NCBI GenBank assembly: GCA_028752905.1
Contig: JAQNBH010000002.1
Coordinates: 38,074,975 to 38,138,974 of the forward strand
DNA from: Cladorhizidae sp. MBARI D1340-BT2
Lineage: Eukaryota; Porifera; Demospongiae; Poecilosclerida; Cladorhizidae
Direction: 5' to 3'
Length of the DNA stretch: 64,000 bases
Made by a program: the position numbers and the translations under genes. How positions within the stretch are numbered: the first letter of the stretch is position 1; each line of letters starts with the position of its first letter. Below the pieces are notes generated by a model, which did not search any database, was not told the DNA's origin, and saw only the letters and a list, made by a program, of their open reading frames with translations. Positions 1 to 11,230 of the stretch are shown here, piece by piece.

Positions 1-2026
1 TGTTATCTATTATTAAAGGAGTCTACAGTGAGTGTTGTTGTGTTATCTATTATTAAAGGAGTCTACAGTGAGTGTTGTTGTGTTATCTATTATTAAAGGA
101 GCCTACAGTGAGTGTTGTTGTGTTATCTATTATTAAAGGAGCCTACAGTGAGTGTTATTGTGTTATCTATTATTAAAGGAGTCTACAGTGAGTGTTGTTG
201 TGTTATCTATTATTAAAGGAGTCTACAGTGAGTGTTGTTGTGTTATCTATTATTAAAGGAGTCTACAGTGAGTGTTGTTGTGTTATCTATTATTAAAGGA
301 GTCTACAGTGAGTGTTGTTGTGTTATCTATTATTAAAGGAGTCTACAGTGAGTGTTGTTGTGTTATCTATTATTAAAGGAGTCTACAGTGAGTGTTGTTG
401 TGTTATCTATTATTAAAGGAGTCTACAGTGAGTGTTGTTGTGTTATCTATTATTAAAGGAGCCTACAGTGAGTGTTGTTGTGTTATCTATTATTAAAGGA
501 GTCTACAGTGAGTGTTGTTGTGTTATCTATTATTAAAGGAGTCTACAGTGAGTGTTGTTGTGTTATATATTATTAAAGGAGCCTACAGTGAGTGTTGTTG
601 TGTTATCTATTATTAAAGGAGTCTACAGTGAGTGTTGTTGTGTTATCTATTATTAAAGGAGTCTACAGTGAGTGTTGTTGTGTTATCTATTATTAAAGGA
701 GCCTACAGTGAGTGTTGTTGTGTTATCTATTATTAAAGGAGTCTACAGTGAGTGTTGTTGTGTTATCTATTATTAAAGGAGTCTACAGTGAGTGTTGTTG
801 TGTTATATATTATTAAAGGAGCCTACAGTGAGTGTTGTTGTGTTATCTATTATTAAAGGAGTCTACAGTGAGTGTTGTTGTGTTATCTATTATTAAAGGA
901 GTCTACAGTGAGTGTTGTTGTGTTATCTATTATTAAAGGAGCCTACAGTGAGTGTTGTTGTGTTATCTATTATTAAAGGAGCCTACAGTGAGTGTTATTG
1001 TGTTATCTATTATTAAAGGAGTCTACAGTGAGTGTTGTTGTGTTATCTATTATTAAAGGAGTCTACAGTGAGTGTTGTTGTGTTATCTATTATTAAAGGA
1101 GTCTACAGTGAGTGTTGTTGTGTTATCTATTATTAAAGGAGTCTACAGTGAGTGTTGTTGTGTTATCTATTATTAAAGGAGCCTACAGTGAGTGTTGTTG
1201 TGTTATCTATTATTAAAGGAGTCTACAGTGAGTGTTGTTGTGTTATCTATTATTAAAGGAGCCTACAGTGAGTGTTGTTGTGTTATCTATTATTAAAGGA
1301 ATCTACAGTGAGTGTTGTTGTGTTATCTATTATTAAAGGAGTCTACAGTGAGTGTTGTTGTGTTATCTATTATTAAAGGAGCCTACAGTGAGTGTTGTTG
1401 TGTTATCTATTATTAAAGGGGCCTACAGTGAGTGTTGTTGTGTTATCTATTATTAAAGGAGTCTACAGTGAGTGTTGTTGTGTTATCTATTATTAAAGGA
1501 GTCTACAGTGAGTGTTGTTGTGTTATCTATTATTAAAGGAGTCTACAGTGAGTGTTGTTGTGTTATCTATTATTAAAGGAGCCTACAGTGAGTGTTGTTG
1601 TGTTATCTATTATTAAAGGAGTCTACAGTGAGTGTTGTTGTGTTATCTATTATTAAAGGAGCCTACAGTGAGTGTTGTTGTGTTATCTATTATTAAAGGA
1701 GTCTACAGTGAGTGTTGTTGTGTTATCTATTATTAAAGGAGCCTACAGTGAGTGTTGTTGTGTTATCTATTATTAAAGGAGCCTACAGTGAGTGTTGTTG
1801 TGTTATCTATTATTAAAGGAGTCTACTGTGAGTGTTGTTGTGTTATCTATTATTAAAGGAGTCTACAGTGAGTGTTGTTGTGTTATCTATTATTAAAGGA
1901 GTCTACTGTGAGTGTTGTTGTGTTATCTATTATTAAAGGAGTCTACAGTGAGTGTTGTTGTGTTATCTATTATTAAAGGAGTCTACAGTGAGTGTTGTTG
2001 TGTTATCTATTATTAAAGGGGCCTAC
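1..2026. repeat. 40-bp satellite array, about 50 units
   Basis: A head-to-tail array of a 40-bp unit with core TGTTATCTATTATTAAAGGA, running from the window edge to 2026. Units differ by only a few point changes, mainly GTCTAC versus GCCTAC. Rare variants recur at fixed distances: a unit with GTTATTG at 121 and 961, and TGTTATATAT at 561 and 801. This suggests block duplication of several units as well as single-unit expansion. It continues left of the window. No gene is seen in it. Confidence 0.97.
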
Positions 2027-2117
2027 CCCATCTCCCTGATTTTATCGTCCCTCCTTTCCTCCCCTGTCCCAATCACATATTCTCATGCTCCCTCCTCCTC
2101 CCTCCCTCTCTTTGAAG
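2027..2117 (+). promoter_or_regulatory. Pyrimidine-rich leader, possible 3' splice site before the NLR start
   Basis: This short unique stretch between the satellite and the NLR start codon is strongly C/T-rich and ends in TTTGAAG directly before ATG at 2118. A long pyrimidine tract followed by AG is what a 3' splice site looks like, so the ATG may lie at the start of an internal exon, with a leader exon left of the satellite. If so, the 40-bp array sits in an intron. It could equally be a plain 5' leader. No TATA element stands out. Confidence 0.4.
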
Positions 2118-5093
2118 ATGTCTTCTTCAGCTGAACGGGAAGCTCGGCCTCAGCAAAGCAAGGAGCACAACGTCCTGCAGGACTACAAAGCTGACATGGT
2201 GGCACAAGTGTCCGGCATCAGCCTGGTCGATATCTCAGTCAAGTTGCGCAAGTCGTTGGTCATCTCTGAGGCAGTGAAGGACACGTTTGCTGCACTGGAC
2301 GACAAGCTAGATGCCGAGCTAAAAGTGCGGTACCTACTTCAACACGTGTGTGAGGGGGTGAGGAGTGACATAGCTGTGTTCCATCAGTTTGTTCATGTCC
2401 TGGGTGGGTATGGTGGTGGTGCGAGACAGCTGGCTAGGCGCTTGAGTGAGGCTGTGTGTGAGTCTGAGAGAGGGGGAGAGGGTCGGAGTGGAGGTGACAA
2501 GGCAGCCAGCCAGTGGCCAGGTCGCAGGAAATGACACGTCTCTTTTGGAACATGATGTTGCTGATTTGGTGGAGATTCTTGCCGTGATTAGCGATAAGTG
2601 GGAGGAGCTTGGCCTGGCACTGGGTCTGTCTAAATCAGTACGAGTAGATTGTAAGAATGCCAACAGTAATATACTCCGACTGGAAAACATTCTCTTGAAG
2701 TGGGTAACAGGAGCGTGCAAAGGGACCACACCTGCCACTCTGAAATACCTGGAGCAGAAACTAGCCAGTGGGCATGTTGGAGCAGCCAATGTGGCACTGA
2801 GCTTGGGGGAGGAATTTAGAGAGCGTCAGAAACCATCTGTGCCAATACTGGAGACAAGGACGGCAAATTTAGCCATTGGCTGGAAGATAGTCAACCAATC
2901 ATGCAGCACTGAAGTAGCTGATGGCAGCTCCACTCTCATAGAGGTCCAAGTCAGTGACGGTGAGGGAGCAAGTTACCTGTGGATGAAGGAGGGGCAGACT
3001 TTAACTGACGGCCCTCGTTACTCTGGTTCACACACACCCATACTCCTCATCCACCAAGCCATGCAAGCAGCTCAAGGGAAGTATACCTGCCATTTAGCCA
3101 AAGGCAATGAGGAAGTCCTTATTAGTGAAGCAGTTACCTTGACTGTGATCTTCCCTCCAGAAAAGGAGCATCTCATCACATCATACGCACAGGATGCAGA
3201 TGTCCCTGAAGACTCGTGGCCGCCCAAAGTGAATAGCACCTTCATCAACCTCGTGCTCATCAAAAAGAAGAAGGAGATTACTCATGCTTACCAATACTCA
3301 GTGAGGGGAGATGCAGATGACATCTTGGAGACGAAGGAGAAGGTTGAGTATGACACAGTGTTTGGTGAGTATAAGAGTGGAGCATTGGTGCTGGTAGAAG
3401 GTCGGCCTGGTAGTGGGAAGACTACATTAGTGCATAAGGTCAGTCGAGACTGGGCCACAGGTGGGGAGGTACTGACGAGTGCAAAGCTGGTCCTCCATAT
3501 TCCACTCCGACAGTTAGCCAACAGAAAGACTCAACACTTGTCAGATCTTCTTGACCTTCTCTATCATGACAGAGAAGAGTGTGAAAAGGTTGTCAGAGAC
3601 ATTAAGCAATCTAATGGCAAGGGGACGTGCTTTATACTTGACGGCTTGGACGAGTTCCATCCTCAGGACGAAACCAAGTCCGTAATCCATCAATTACTAA
3701 ATCGGAAGTACCTTCCTGCGGCCATGGTCATAGTGACCTCACGCCCAGTTGCCACTGACAAACTAAGGTGCAAACAACACGTGACCAGACGCATCGAAGT
3801 GCTTGGATTTAGTCACCAGCAAATCCTTGACTACATCGACACGTATCCCTTCACTACCGACACGTCCAGTATCTCACCAGCTCAACTGAAGGCATATCTA
3901 AATTCCCATCCCAACCTATTGCATATGTGCTACTTGCCAATAAATGTTGCAATGATATGCTTCCTATATGAATGGGAGAGAGGCAACATTCCACAAACTG
4001 AGACGAAAATCTACGAGCACTTCACCCAATATATTGTCTTGCGTAATCTAAGACGTATAAATGAAAATGCACAACTTGATTCACTAGATGATTTACGCGG
4101 AAATGACAGAGGATACTTCAACAAGATCTGTGAACTGGCTCTCGACATGACTACTCACTCCCGACAATCAGTTTGCCAGAGAGACACCCCAGTACAACTT
4201 CTCCTAGGTACTGGCTGCAATGATGCGCCTACCCTAGGCTTGGTTACTGTTGATAGGACTGCTTATCTACAACGACTTGATAATACATATACATTTCTCC
4301 ACCTCACCTTCCAAGAGTTTCTAGCAGCTCTCTACTATCTGAACTTAAAGAAGAACAACAAATTAAGATGATCAAGTTATACGCAGGAGAGCCACAGATG
4401 CAGATGGTGTGGAAGTTTTACTTTGGAATAGCAAAGTTTGAAAATAAAGTTACTCAAATACAACACATCATTCGCTCTGCACACTTGAAGTCAGACCGAG
4501 CTACACGTAACTTGTATGCAGCACAGTGTGCATTTGAGTCACAACAACAAGTTGTCTGTGATAGCATTGTACAGGAAAGTCTTAGCTATAGTGGCTGCAC
4601 TCTCACACTGGCTGACATGACTGCTGTGTGCTATGTAATCTCAACTACTTCTCACCTTGTTACAGATCTAGATATGTCTAGGTGTCACTTACATGGTGAG
4701 CACATTAGAGCACTACTGGAAAAAATTAGCCACAACAAACTAAATTTTATAAAAGCATTTCGTTTCTATGGCAACGAGATTAGTCATGTTGGTGCAGCTG
4801 CTCTAGCTGCTGCACTAAAGTCATGCCATGAGCTACACACACTAGGCCTAGGTTATAATAATATTAGTCATGTTGGTACAATAGCTCTAGCTGCTGCACT
4901 AAAGTCATGCCATGAGCTACACACACTAGTCCTATATAATAATAATATTAGTGATGTTGGTACAATAGCTCTAGCTGCTGCACTAAAGTCATGCCATAAG
5001 CTACACACACTCTGGCTAGTTTATAATAATATTAGTGCTGAAGCTGGTGCTGCTCTAAGAGCTCAACTGAAGTGTCCTCATATATTTCTATAA
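2118..5093 (+). CDS. NLR-type innate immune receptor: CARD-like, death, Ig-like, NACHT and LRR domains; one frame break
   Basis: Exon 1 (2118-2457) encodes a helical region of about 95 residues resembling a CARD. A tiny intron leads into a long frame, in order: a death-domain-like region (about 2540-2810), an Ig-like domain (about 2830-3150, with core Trp at 2980 and YTC at 3082-3090), and a NACHT ATPase with Walker A GRPGSGKTT (3400-3426), Walker B LDGLDEF (about 3637-3657) and sensor VTSRP. The NACHT-distal helical region ends in FLHLTFQEFLAALYYL (about 4294-4341). The frame then stops at 4371. The expected continuation, ending in four LRR-like repeats of 28 residues, lies one frame away and stops at 5093. 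NLRs are cytosolic sensors that oligomerise through NACHT and signal through death-fold domains. No signal peptide or membrane segment is seen. The Ig B-strand position usually held by Cys appears to be Val, which would suit a reducing cytosol. The ATG at 2118 is the first in frame after the pyrimidine tract. The break may be decay or a sequencing error. The NACHT call is firm; the CARD and death-domain calls are by pattern. Confidence 0.8.
2458..2509 (+). other. Probable short intron in the NLR gene
   Basis: The exon-1 frame and the long downstream frame differ, and a good donor (GTGAGT at 2458) lies where the CARD-like region ends. AGs at 2505, 2509, 2513, 2520 and 2527 compete as acceptor. 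The acceptor ending at 2509 restores the death-domain frame without a stop, giving a 52-nt intron. The one ending at 2527 would create a stop with this donor. RNA evidence would decide. Confidence 0.5.
4781..5064 (+). repeat. 84-bp coding tandem repeat (28-residue LRRs)
   Basis: The marker TAGTCATGTT or its variants falls at 4781, 4865, 4949 and 5033, exactly 84 bp apart. Each unit encodes one 28-residue leucine-rich repeat with LHTL..L..NNIS at its core, the ribonuclease-inhibitor-like type found in NLRs. The units are nearly identical at DNA level, with most changes at the solvent-exposed positions after LHTL. That points to recent unit duplication. Confidence 0.85.
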
Positions 5094-5925
5094 CTGATGC
5101 ATCTCCACCTGAGGAGTATTTCTCATCTGTAAACTGAATCTCACTCCTAACACTTATAACTATGTGCTGCATATTCCACCATCACTAACCTCTCTTCCCC
5201 TTGTCTTCATCACAATGCTACTCATGTTGTCATGTGCACATCACATTTTTTTTATGATACCATTTTTTCCCAACAGCAAATGCTAATAATGTTCATCTAA
5301 AAGAAAGTGTATTAAAGAGAGGCTGTCGTGCTAAATAATATAATTATATTTTAAGTAAGAAAAGATGATGTGTGGTGTCCAGCTCATGAGAAGCTAAATT
5401 TCAGACCATCTTTCCCTTAGAAATGTTCATCTTTCTGAACTGCCAAGAACTGTGAGTCAAATGACCACACCTTTTTCTAGGCTGTAAAAATTGAACAAGT
5501 GTTTCCCTTTCAGTTTCAATTCAAAGAGAAAAGCCACAGGAGAGATCATTAAATTAGCTTTTCATGAACTGGACAACCTATATACCCTACACCTGTTTAG
5601 AATAACCTGTTTAGAATAACATTTAATTAGAATAATAATATACATAAAATATAACAATTAAAATATATATAATAATTAAATAATAATATAACAAAAATAA
5701 AAGATAAAGCAATAATAAAAAAATAATATTTTAATTAATATTAATAATAAATAATAAATAAATAATAATTAATATAAAAACATAATTAATATAAAAATAA
5801 TAATATAAAAACATACTAATAATGGTAATAAAAATAATAATGGTAATAAAAGATAAAATATATTTTTAATAAATAATATAATAAAATATAATTTTTAATG
5901 ATAATAGATAAAGAGAGAAATGTCA
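5094..5925. other. NLR 3' flank; AT-rich low-complexity tail
   Basis: About 500 bp of unremarkable sequence after the NLR stop is followed by 5590-5920, which is almost pure A/T with interspersed AAT and AATA runs. No clear canonical polyadenylation hexamer sits near the stop. I see no gene here. Confidence 0.6.
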
Positions 5926-6433
5926 CAATTTGAGTTCACTGTGAAACTGACATTTTTAACGTCTGCATTTTATATTTCAGGAAGCACTTGGAAGATGTGG
6001 AGATTTGATGCTGCTCAGTCTGGACAAAGTGTGAGAACTTGAAGTTCACTAGCACCCAAAAGTTGAAAATTGTCAATTGTGGTAGGACAGCAAGGCCTAC
6101 ACAACAAGACATGCCCGTGATGACAATGTGTGGTGTTTGCAGTATGAGCCCGCTCCATGGCAACACGGTCAACTATTGGATCTCACGACCGAATATGTGA
6201 CCGTGTTGACATGGAGCTTGCTCCCACTGCACCCACTACACATTGTACTCGTGAGCATGTCGGTGCTGTATAGCACACATGTCCATGAACCACAAGTTGA
6301 CAATTTTCAACTTCTGGTCCGTAGTGAACTTCAAGGTTATCACGGTTCAAACTGTACAGCATCAAATGACCACATTTTCCAAGGAGAAGGCCGAAATGTT
6401 AAAAAATGTCAGTTTGACAGCAAACTCAAATTG
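5926..6433. repeat. Large imperfect inverted repeat (foldback element)
   Basis: The left arm 5926-6171 matches the reverse complement of the right arm 6198-6433 along almost its whole length, at roughly 70-75% by eye, with a 26-nt centre. The inner ends ACACGGTCA and TGACCGTGT are perfect. The minus strand of the right arm has a 60-codon open frame (6183-6365) with no homology I recognise. The structure could be a foldback transposon or an inverted duplication of an unknown exon. Confidence 0.7.
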
Positions 6434-7255
6434 TCTGAAATTCCCTGTAATGAAATAAAGTTCACAATAATTACAATTCCTAGGCCATTAATAATGTCAC
6501 CTAACCACACCAAACGGCAAACGTGATAATAATGGACAGCCAACAGCAAGAGGACACCAAACAGCACGTTTACCAACAATAAACACTAGTACACATCAAG
6601 TACTAGCCAGCTTACTAAATAGCGCACACTCTGGGACTCACCGTTCAGCCATTGCCGCATTGTAGAGTCTTCATATTCTCTTTTCCGCAACTGGTTCACT
6701 TTTCTGGAGCAATAATTAGCTAGTGACAGCGTCGGACTAGCTAGGTTGAAAAAACAAAACAAAAATGGCTCAAAATGAAAGAAACGCTGCCACACTAAAA
6801 GAGCAACGTTAGCCAATACCAAAAGCGAACTAGACTGCTGGGTTACCTAGGCACGACTTGTTTACGCATGTGCAGTTGAAAAATTGCGCTCGACATAAAA
6901 GCGGGTAACTGGCGCGTAGTACATCTTAGCACTAAGCATTATCCCCTTTCCCAGGAACTGCACATCTCTACAGCAGTGTCTGATTCTGTACAATACATAA
7001 GCCAACCTCTGAGAGGATTTAAAAAAATTAAATTAAATGTGTTTTGGGTCCCACTTTAAAGCGAATCGGTAAGGGTCGTTAGAAGTGGAGGAAATCTAAT
7101 AGGGAGACTAACTTTAGACAATGAACCCTTACAGCCCCTGTTTAGCTTCTAGAGGAAAACACACCCTGACTTACTGGAGAAAGCAAACCATGTAGCCAGA
7201 ACCAGGAAGGGGAGGATGTACAAATCAATTTCGTGGTTAATAAACTTGTTTACAG
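6434..7255. other. Mixed spacer with a possible minus-strand first exon
   Basis: The only gene-like feature is on the minus strand. A frame of about 60-80 codons (within 6586-6822) includes a lysine/arginine-rich stretch and ends at a strong donor, CG followed by GTGAGT at 6642/6641. Upstream of it (6830-6930) the sequence is richer in CG dinucleotides than its surroundings, as a promoter might be. No product can be named and no following exon was found. Confidence 0.25.
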
Positions 7256-7260
7256 GAGTC

Positions 7261-7372
7261 AAGTCTCAGAACCTCCCCATGTCTCCACATTCTGGTTACC
7301 ATGGCAGTCAGGAGACAAGTCTCATAACCTCCCCATGTCTCCACATTCAGGTTGCCGTGGCAGTCAGGAGAC
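7261..7372. repeat. 56-bp tandem duplication
   Basis: Two near-identical 56-bp units, at 7261-7316 and 7317-7372, share ACCTCCCCATGTCTCCACAT. They create the small open frames seen here. No coding role is supported. Confidence 0.85.
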
Positions 7373-7604
7373 AAGTATCAGATTTTCACCTTTATTTTAT
7401 TATTATCTGGTGGAAGATGTCTTGTGCCAAAAAAACCTCTGTTTCTTCATTATAGAGGAAGACGTCTCGAGATATAAAACTCTAAAATGTGGTTTTGATC
7501 AATGGTTTATCATTATGGAGGAATATGCCTCAATCTCCGAAAACCTAAAAATATATTGTGACAACTATTTCATCATTGTGGTGGAAGATGCACTGCTCAA
7601 GCTC

Positions 7605-9660
7605 TAAACCCTTTTATGTCTTAGGGATAGAATATAATTAGGCCTAGAAATATATAGACTTCTATTGCCTTGGGGATAATTTTACTAAATATAGTTTAGC
7701 CTAGAAATATATACTGTACTGTGGCAAAGTGATTGACTTAACTAAATAAAGTTAGGAATAGAAACGTATACCGTATAGCCAACTTATATTGCCTAGGGGA
7801 TGGATAAAGTTAGGCCTAGCAATATATCATGTGTAGCTGATTTCTGTTGTCTTGGGATCGCTAAATAAAGTTAGGACTACCATGTAGAGAATGGATTTTA
7901 CTACAACTAGAAATATATACTGCTCAGCTCTCTTCTGTTGCTCTGGGGTGGACTTCACTAAATATAGAAACATATACCGTATAGCCAACTTATATTGCCT
8001 AGGGGATGGATAAAGTTAGGCCTAGCAATATATCATTTGTAGCTGATTTGGGATCGCTAAATAAAGTTAGGACTACCGTGTAGAATGGATTTTTCTACGA
8101 CTAGAAATATCTACTGCTTAGCTGACTTCTGTTGCTCTGTGGTGGACTTTACTAAATAAATTTAGGCAGGAATATATAGCATGTAGCTAACTTATGTTTA
8201 CTTGGGGAGGATTTACTAAATAAATTTAGGACTATAGGAATATACTATTTACATCACTTCTGTCATATATGTCGACTGAAAGTTCCTTGAGAGTTCTTCG
8301 CTGACATAATCTGCTGACTTCTGTTACCTTTGAGTTGGCTTCGCTAAATATAGTTAGGACTAGGAATACAGACTCTGTAGCTGACTTCTATTACCTTTGA
8401 GTCGACATTACCAAATATAGTTGGGACTAGGAATATATACCATGTAGTTTAATTGGGGTGGACTTACAAAATAATGTTTGTAATAGGTTCACTTACCTTC
8501 TGTTCCATAGGGTTGGTAGGTTAGGTGGTTTTACTAAATAAAGTTAGGCGTAGAAATATATACTCTGTATCTGACATCTATTGCCATTTTGCTAAATATT
8601 GTTTGGCTATAATTACAGAGTAGCTGACTTCTCATGCCTTAGCACTAAATAATGTTAGGACTATGTACTATGTAGCTAAGTTCTGTTGCCTTGGTGTCGA
8701 CATTACTAATTAAAGTTAGGACTAGGTAATTTATGTTTACTTGGGATGCCTTTACTTAGGTCTAGGAATATACTGTTAACCTAATTTCTGTTGGTTAGGT
8801 GTGGACTTTACTAAATATAGTTAGGAATAGAAATATATATAAATTTCTCTTCCCTTGGCATTGACTTTTGTAAATAAAGTTAGGACAATGTGTAGCTGAC
8901 TACCATAGCTTTGGGGGTGGATTTTACTAAGTAAAGTTTGTCATAGGAATATATACTCTGAAGTAACTTCTTTTGCCTTAGAGTTAACTTTACTAAATAA
9001 TGTTTGGACTAGGAATATATCCCATACAGCTAACTTTTGTTTAATAGTGGTGAATTTACTAAATAAGTTTCATAGTAGGAATAACAGTTTACCTAACTTT
9101 AGTTGACAAGGATTAGACTACACTAAATATAGTTTGGCCTTGAAATATATAAAATGTAGCTAACTTCTGTTGCCATGTGGTTGACTTCACTGAATAAAGG
9201 TAGGACCAAATAGTGGTGAATTTTACTAAATAGAGAAATATATCTGTAGCCGACTTCTTTTGCCTTGGGGGTGACTTTACTAAATAAAGTTAGGACTATG
9301 AATATAAAGTATGTAACTAACTTCTTTACATTACTAAATAATGTTCGAACTTGGAATATACTAGTACCTAACTACTGTTGCCCAGGATTGAACTCAACTA
9401 AATTTAGTTAGGACTAGAAATATATATTGTGTAACTGACCTCTATACCCTGAGGAATTCATTTTAATAAGTAAAATTAGGCCTAGAAATATATACTGCTT
9501 TTTCTTTTGCCTTGGGATTGACTTTACTAAATATAGTTAGGACTAAGAATCTATACTCTGTAGCTGCCTTTGTGGTGGATTTTACTAAATATATTTAGGC
9601 CTATATAGAAAATATTCATGGAGCAGTGTTCTATTGCAGGATTTTTCAAATACAGTTAGG
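7605..9660. repeat. Degenerate tandem repeat field, unit roughly 60-80 bp
   Basis: About 2 kb of diverged copies of a unit containing AAATAAAGTTAGGACTAG, GAATATATAC, TAGCTGACTTCTGTTGCCTT and GGGGTGGACTTTACT. Copies vary in length and many are truncated, so this is an old array. No gene is seen. Confidence 0.8.
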
Positions 9661-10290
9661 CCAGAAATAATAATATAGCTATGCTGAAAAATTGTCACAG
9701 CTATAATTACAAATAAATATATATAATATTATGCTGAAAGACTGTTACAGCTATAATTATAATTGAAGATGTAAAAGATTGTTCTGGAGGAAATTTAGCT
9801 ATAATTTTTTCCCCATTAACACCTAATTAACACATGTTATATAGTTATCATTACAAAAATACAAAAATACCAAAATAACAATAAATACATAAATAAATAA
9901 CTAAAAAGGTAATACGTTCAACTCCCGACCGACCCCAAAACAGACAAGCTTGATTGCCACTGAGAGACGCTGAAGGAGGTAATCACTGGCATTCACCTCC
10001 CCAAGTTCTTTGCCTTGATTTAAAAGATTATCCTGAAGTAAAGATAGACCTATAATTATAAATGAAGATGTAAAAGAAGGATGGTTACAACTATAATTAC
10101 ATATAAAAGATTGTCCTGAAAGGAATTTAGAGTATAAATGCAGATAATTTTAAATAAAGATATAATAAAAGATTGTGTCTAATGTAAGCTACAGCTATAA
10201 TATTTTCCAAAAGGAATGATACATAATTATAAATGAAAATTGTCCTTTAGAGCTATAATTATAAATGAAAAGATTTATATGATTTGTTAT
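9660..10290. repeat. Degenerate repeat B, forward orientation
   Basis: Diverged copies of a roughly 50-bp unit containing ATAATTATAAATGAAGATGT and AAAAGATTGTCCTGAAG. The same family appears in reverse complement at 14280-15850, on the other side of the Gypsy remnant. Confidence 0.75.
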
Positions 10291-10544
10291 TATTAACATT
10301 GTTGTGGAAATATCATTTGCTATGATGTCACTCTTATTTAGTGTACATTATAAAATACCATGTTTTCATTGACAAGTAGTTTAGTGCTTGTGGTAATGTA
10401 TTGTAAGTTCAATAACAAGTTGACTTTACATTGCGTGCAGTACTAGTACTAACATAGACTAGTACAGTATACTAGCTAAGACGGTACATCTGGCGACAGA
10501 GATACATCTGGCAAAGAGGACTAACCCTCCAGTGAGAAGAGAGA

Positions 10545-11205
10545 ATGGCTTCCATACACAGATGCATCTCAGACTTCAGCCATGAAATGGAGAACTGGAC
10601 CTCGTCGATAGGTTGCATCATTATTTGTATGTCGTAACTGAACAGAAGAAGCGAGCCATCCACCTTTTGGCATGTGGAGAGGCAACTTTAGGACACTAGT
10701 GGACAGCGCTGAATTACCAGCTACACTCACATAGTGCAGGTCAGTAAAACACCACTACGATCCTATTCCATCCTGCATGGTGCAACATTAATAGTCTTAT
10801 GTGGACATCAGGAGAGTATCTGTCGAAATATTTAGCAGAATTGCGATCTATATCATATCAGAGCACTGTCAGCTCAAGACACTGAAGGAAATGCTAGTGA
10901 TCGTTTGGTGTGCGGAGTCAACCAAGATGGAATATAGCAGTCAGTGGTTTTTGACTGAAAAAGGACTTGCCTCTGAAAAGGCACTCGAGTTAGCTTTGGC
11001 TATTGAGTGAGCAGAAAAGGACATTCAAGCAATCAGGACAACCTGTGTGAGGCCACCTTCAACCATGGAGGTGCATGAGCTCCATATTCCATGGAGGGTC
11101 ATGACAGGAAAGACAAACCTACTCACTCCTCAAAACAAACCATATGTTATAGGTGTGGAGGAGAAGATAGGGCTCCAGATTCCAATTTGAACATATTGCA
11201 AGAGC
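10545..11205 (+). pseudogene. Gypsy gag remnant
   Basis: From the ATG at 10545 the frame has an early stop and then continues in pieces. The best-preserved part (10801-11100) includes a stretch ending in KALELALAIE and then TCVRPPSTMEVHELH, typical of the C-terminal half of Gypsy Gag. At 11145-11156 a CYRC motif begins the nucleocapsid zinc knuckle, but its second half is not intact, and the 21-bp array starts within about 80 bp. Gag normally forms the particle and packages the RNA. This copy cannot encode a full product. Confidence 0.7.
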
Positions 11206-11230
11206 ATGCAGGAACAAGCCAACATAGACA

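Noticed and set aside
4335..4372. Programmed -1 frameshift joining NACHT and LRR frames
   Set aside because: No X-XXY-YYZ slippery heptamer is in the right register and no evident downstream stem or pseudoknot; a plain indel is simpler.
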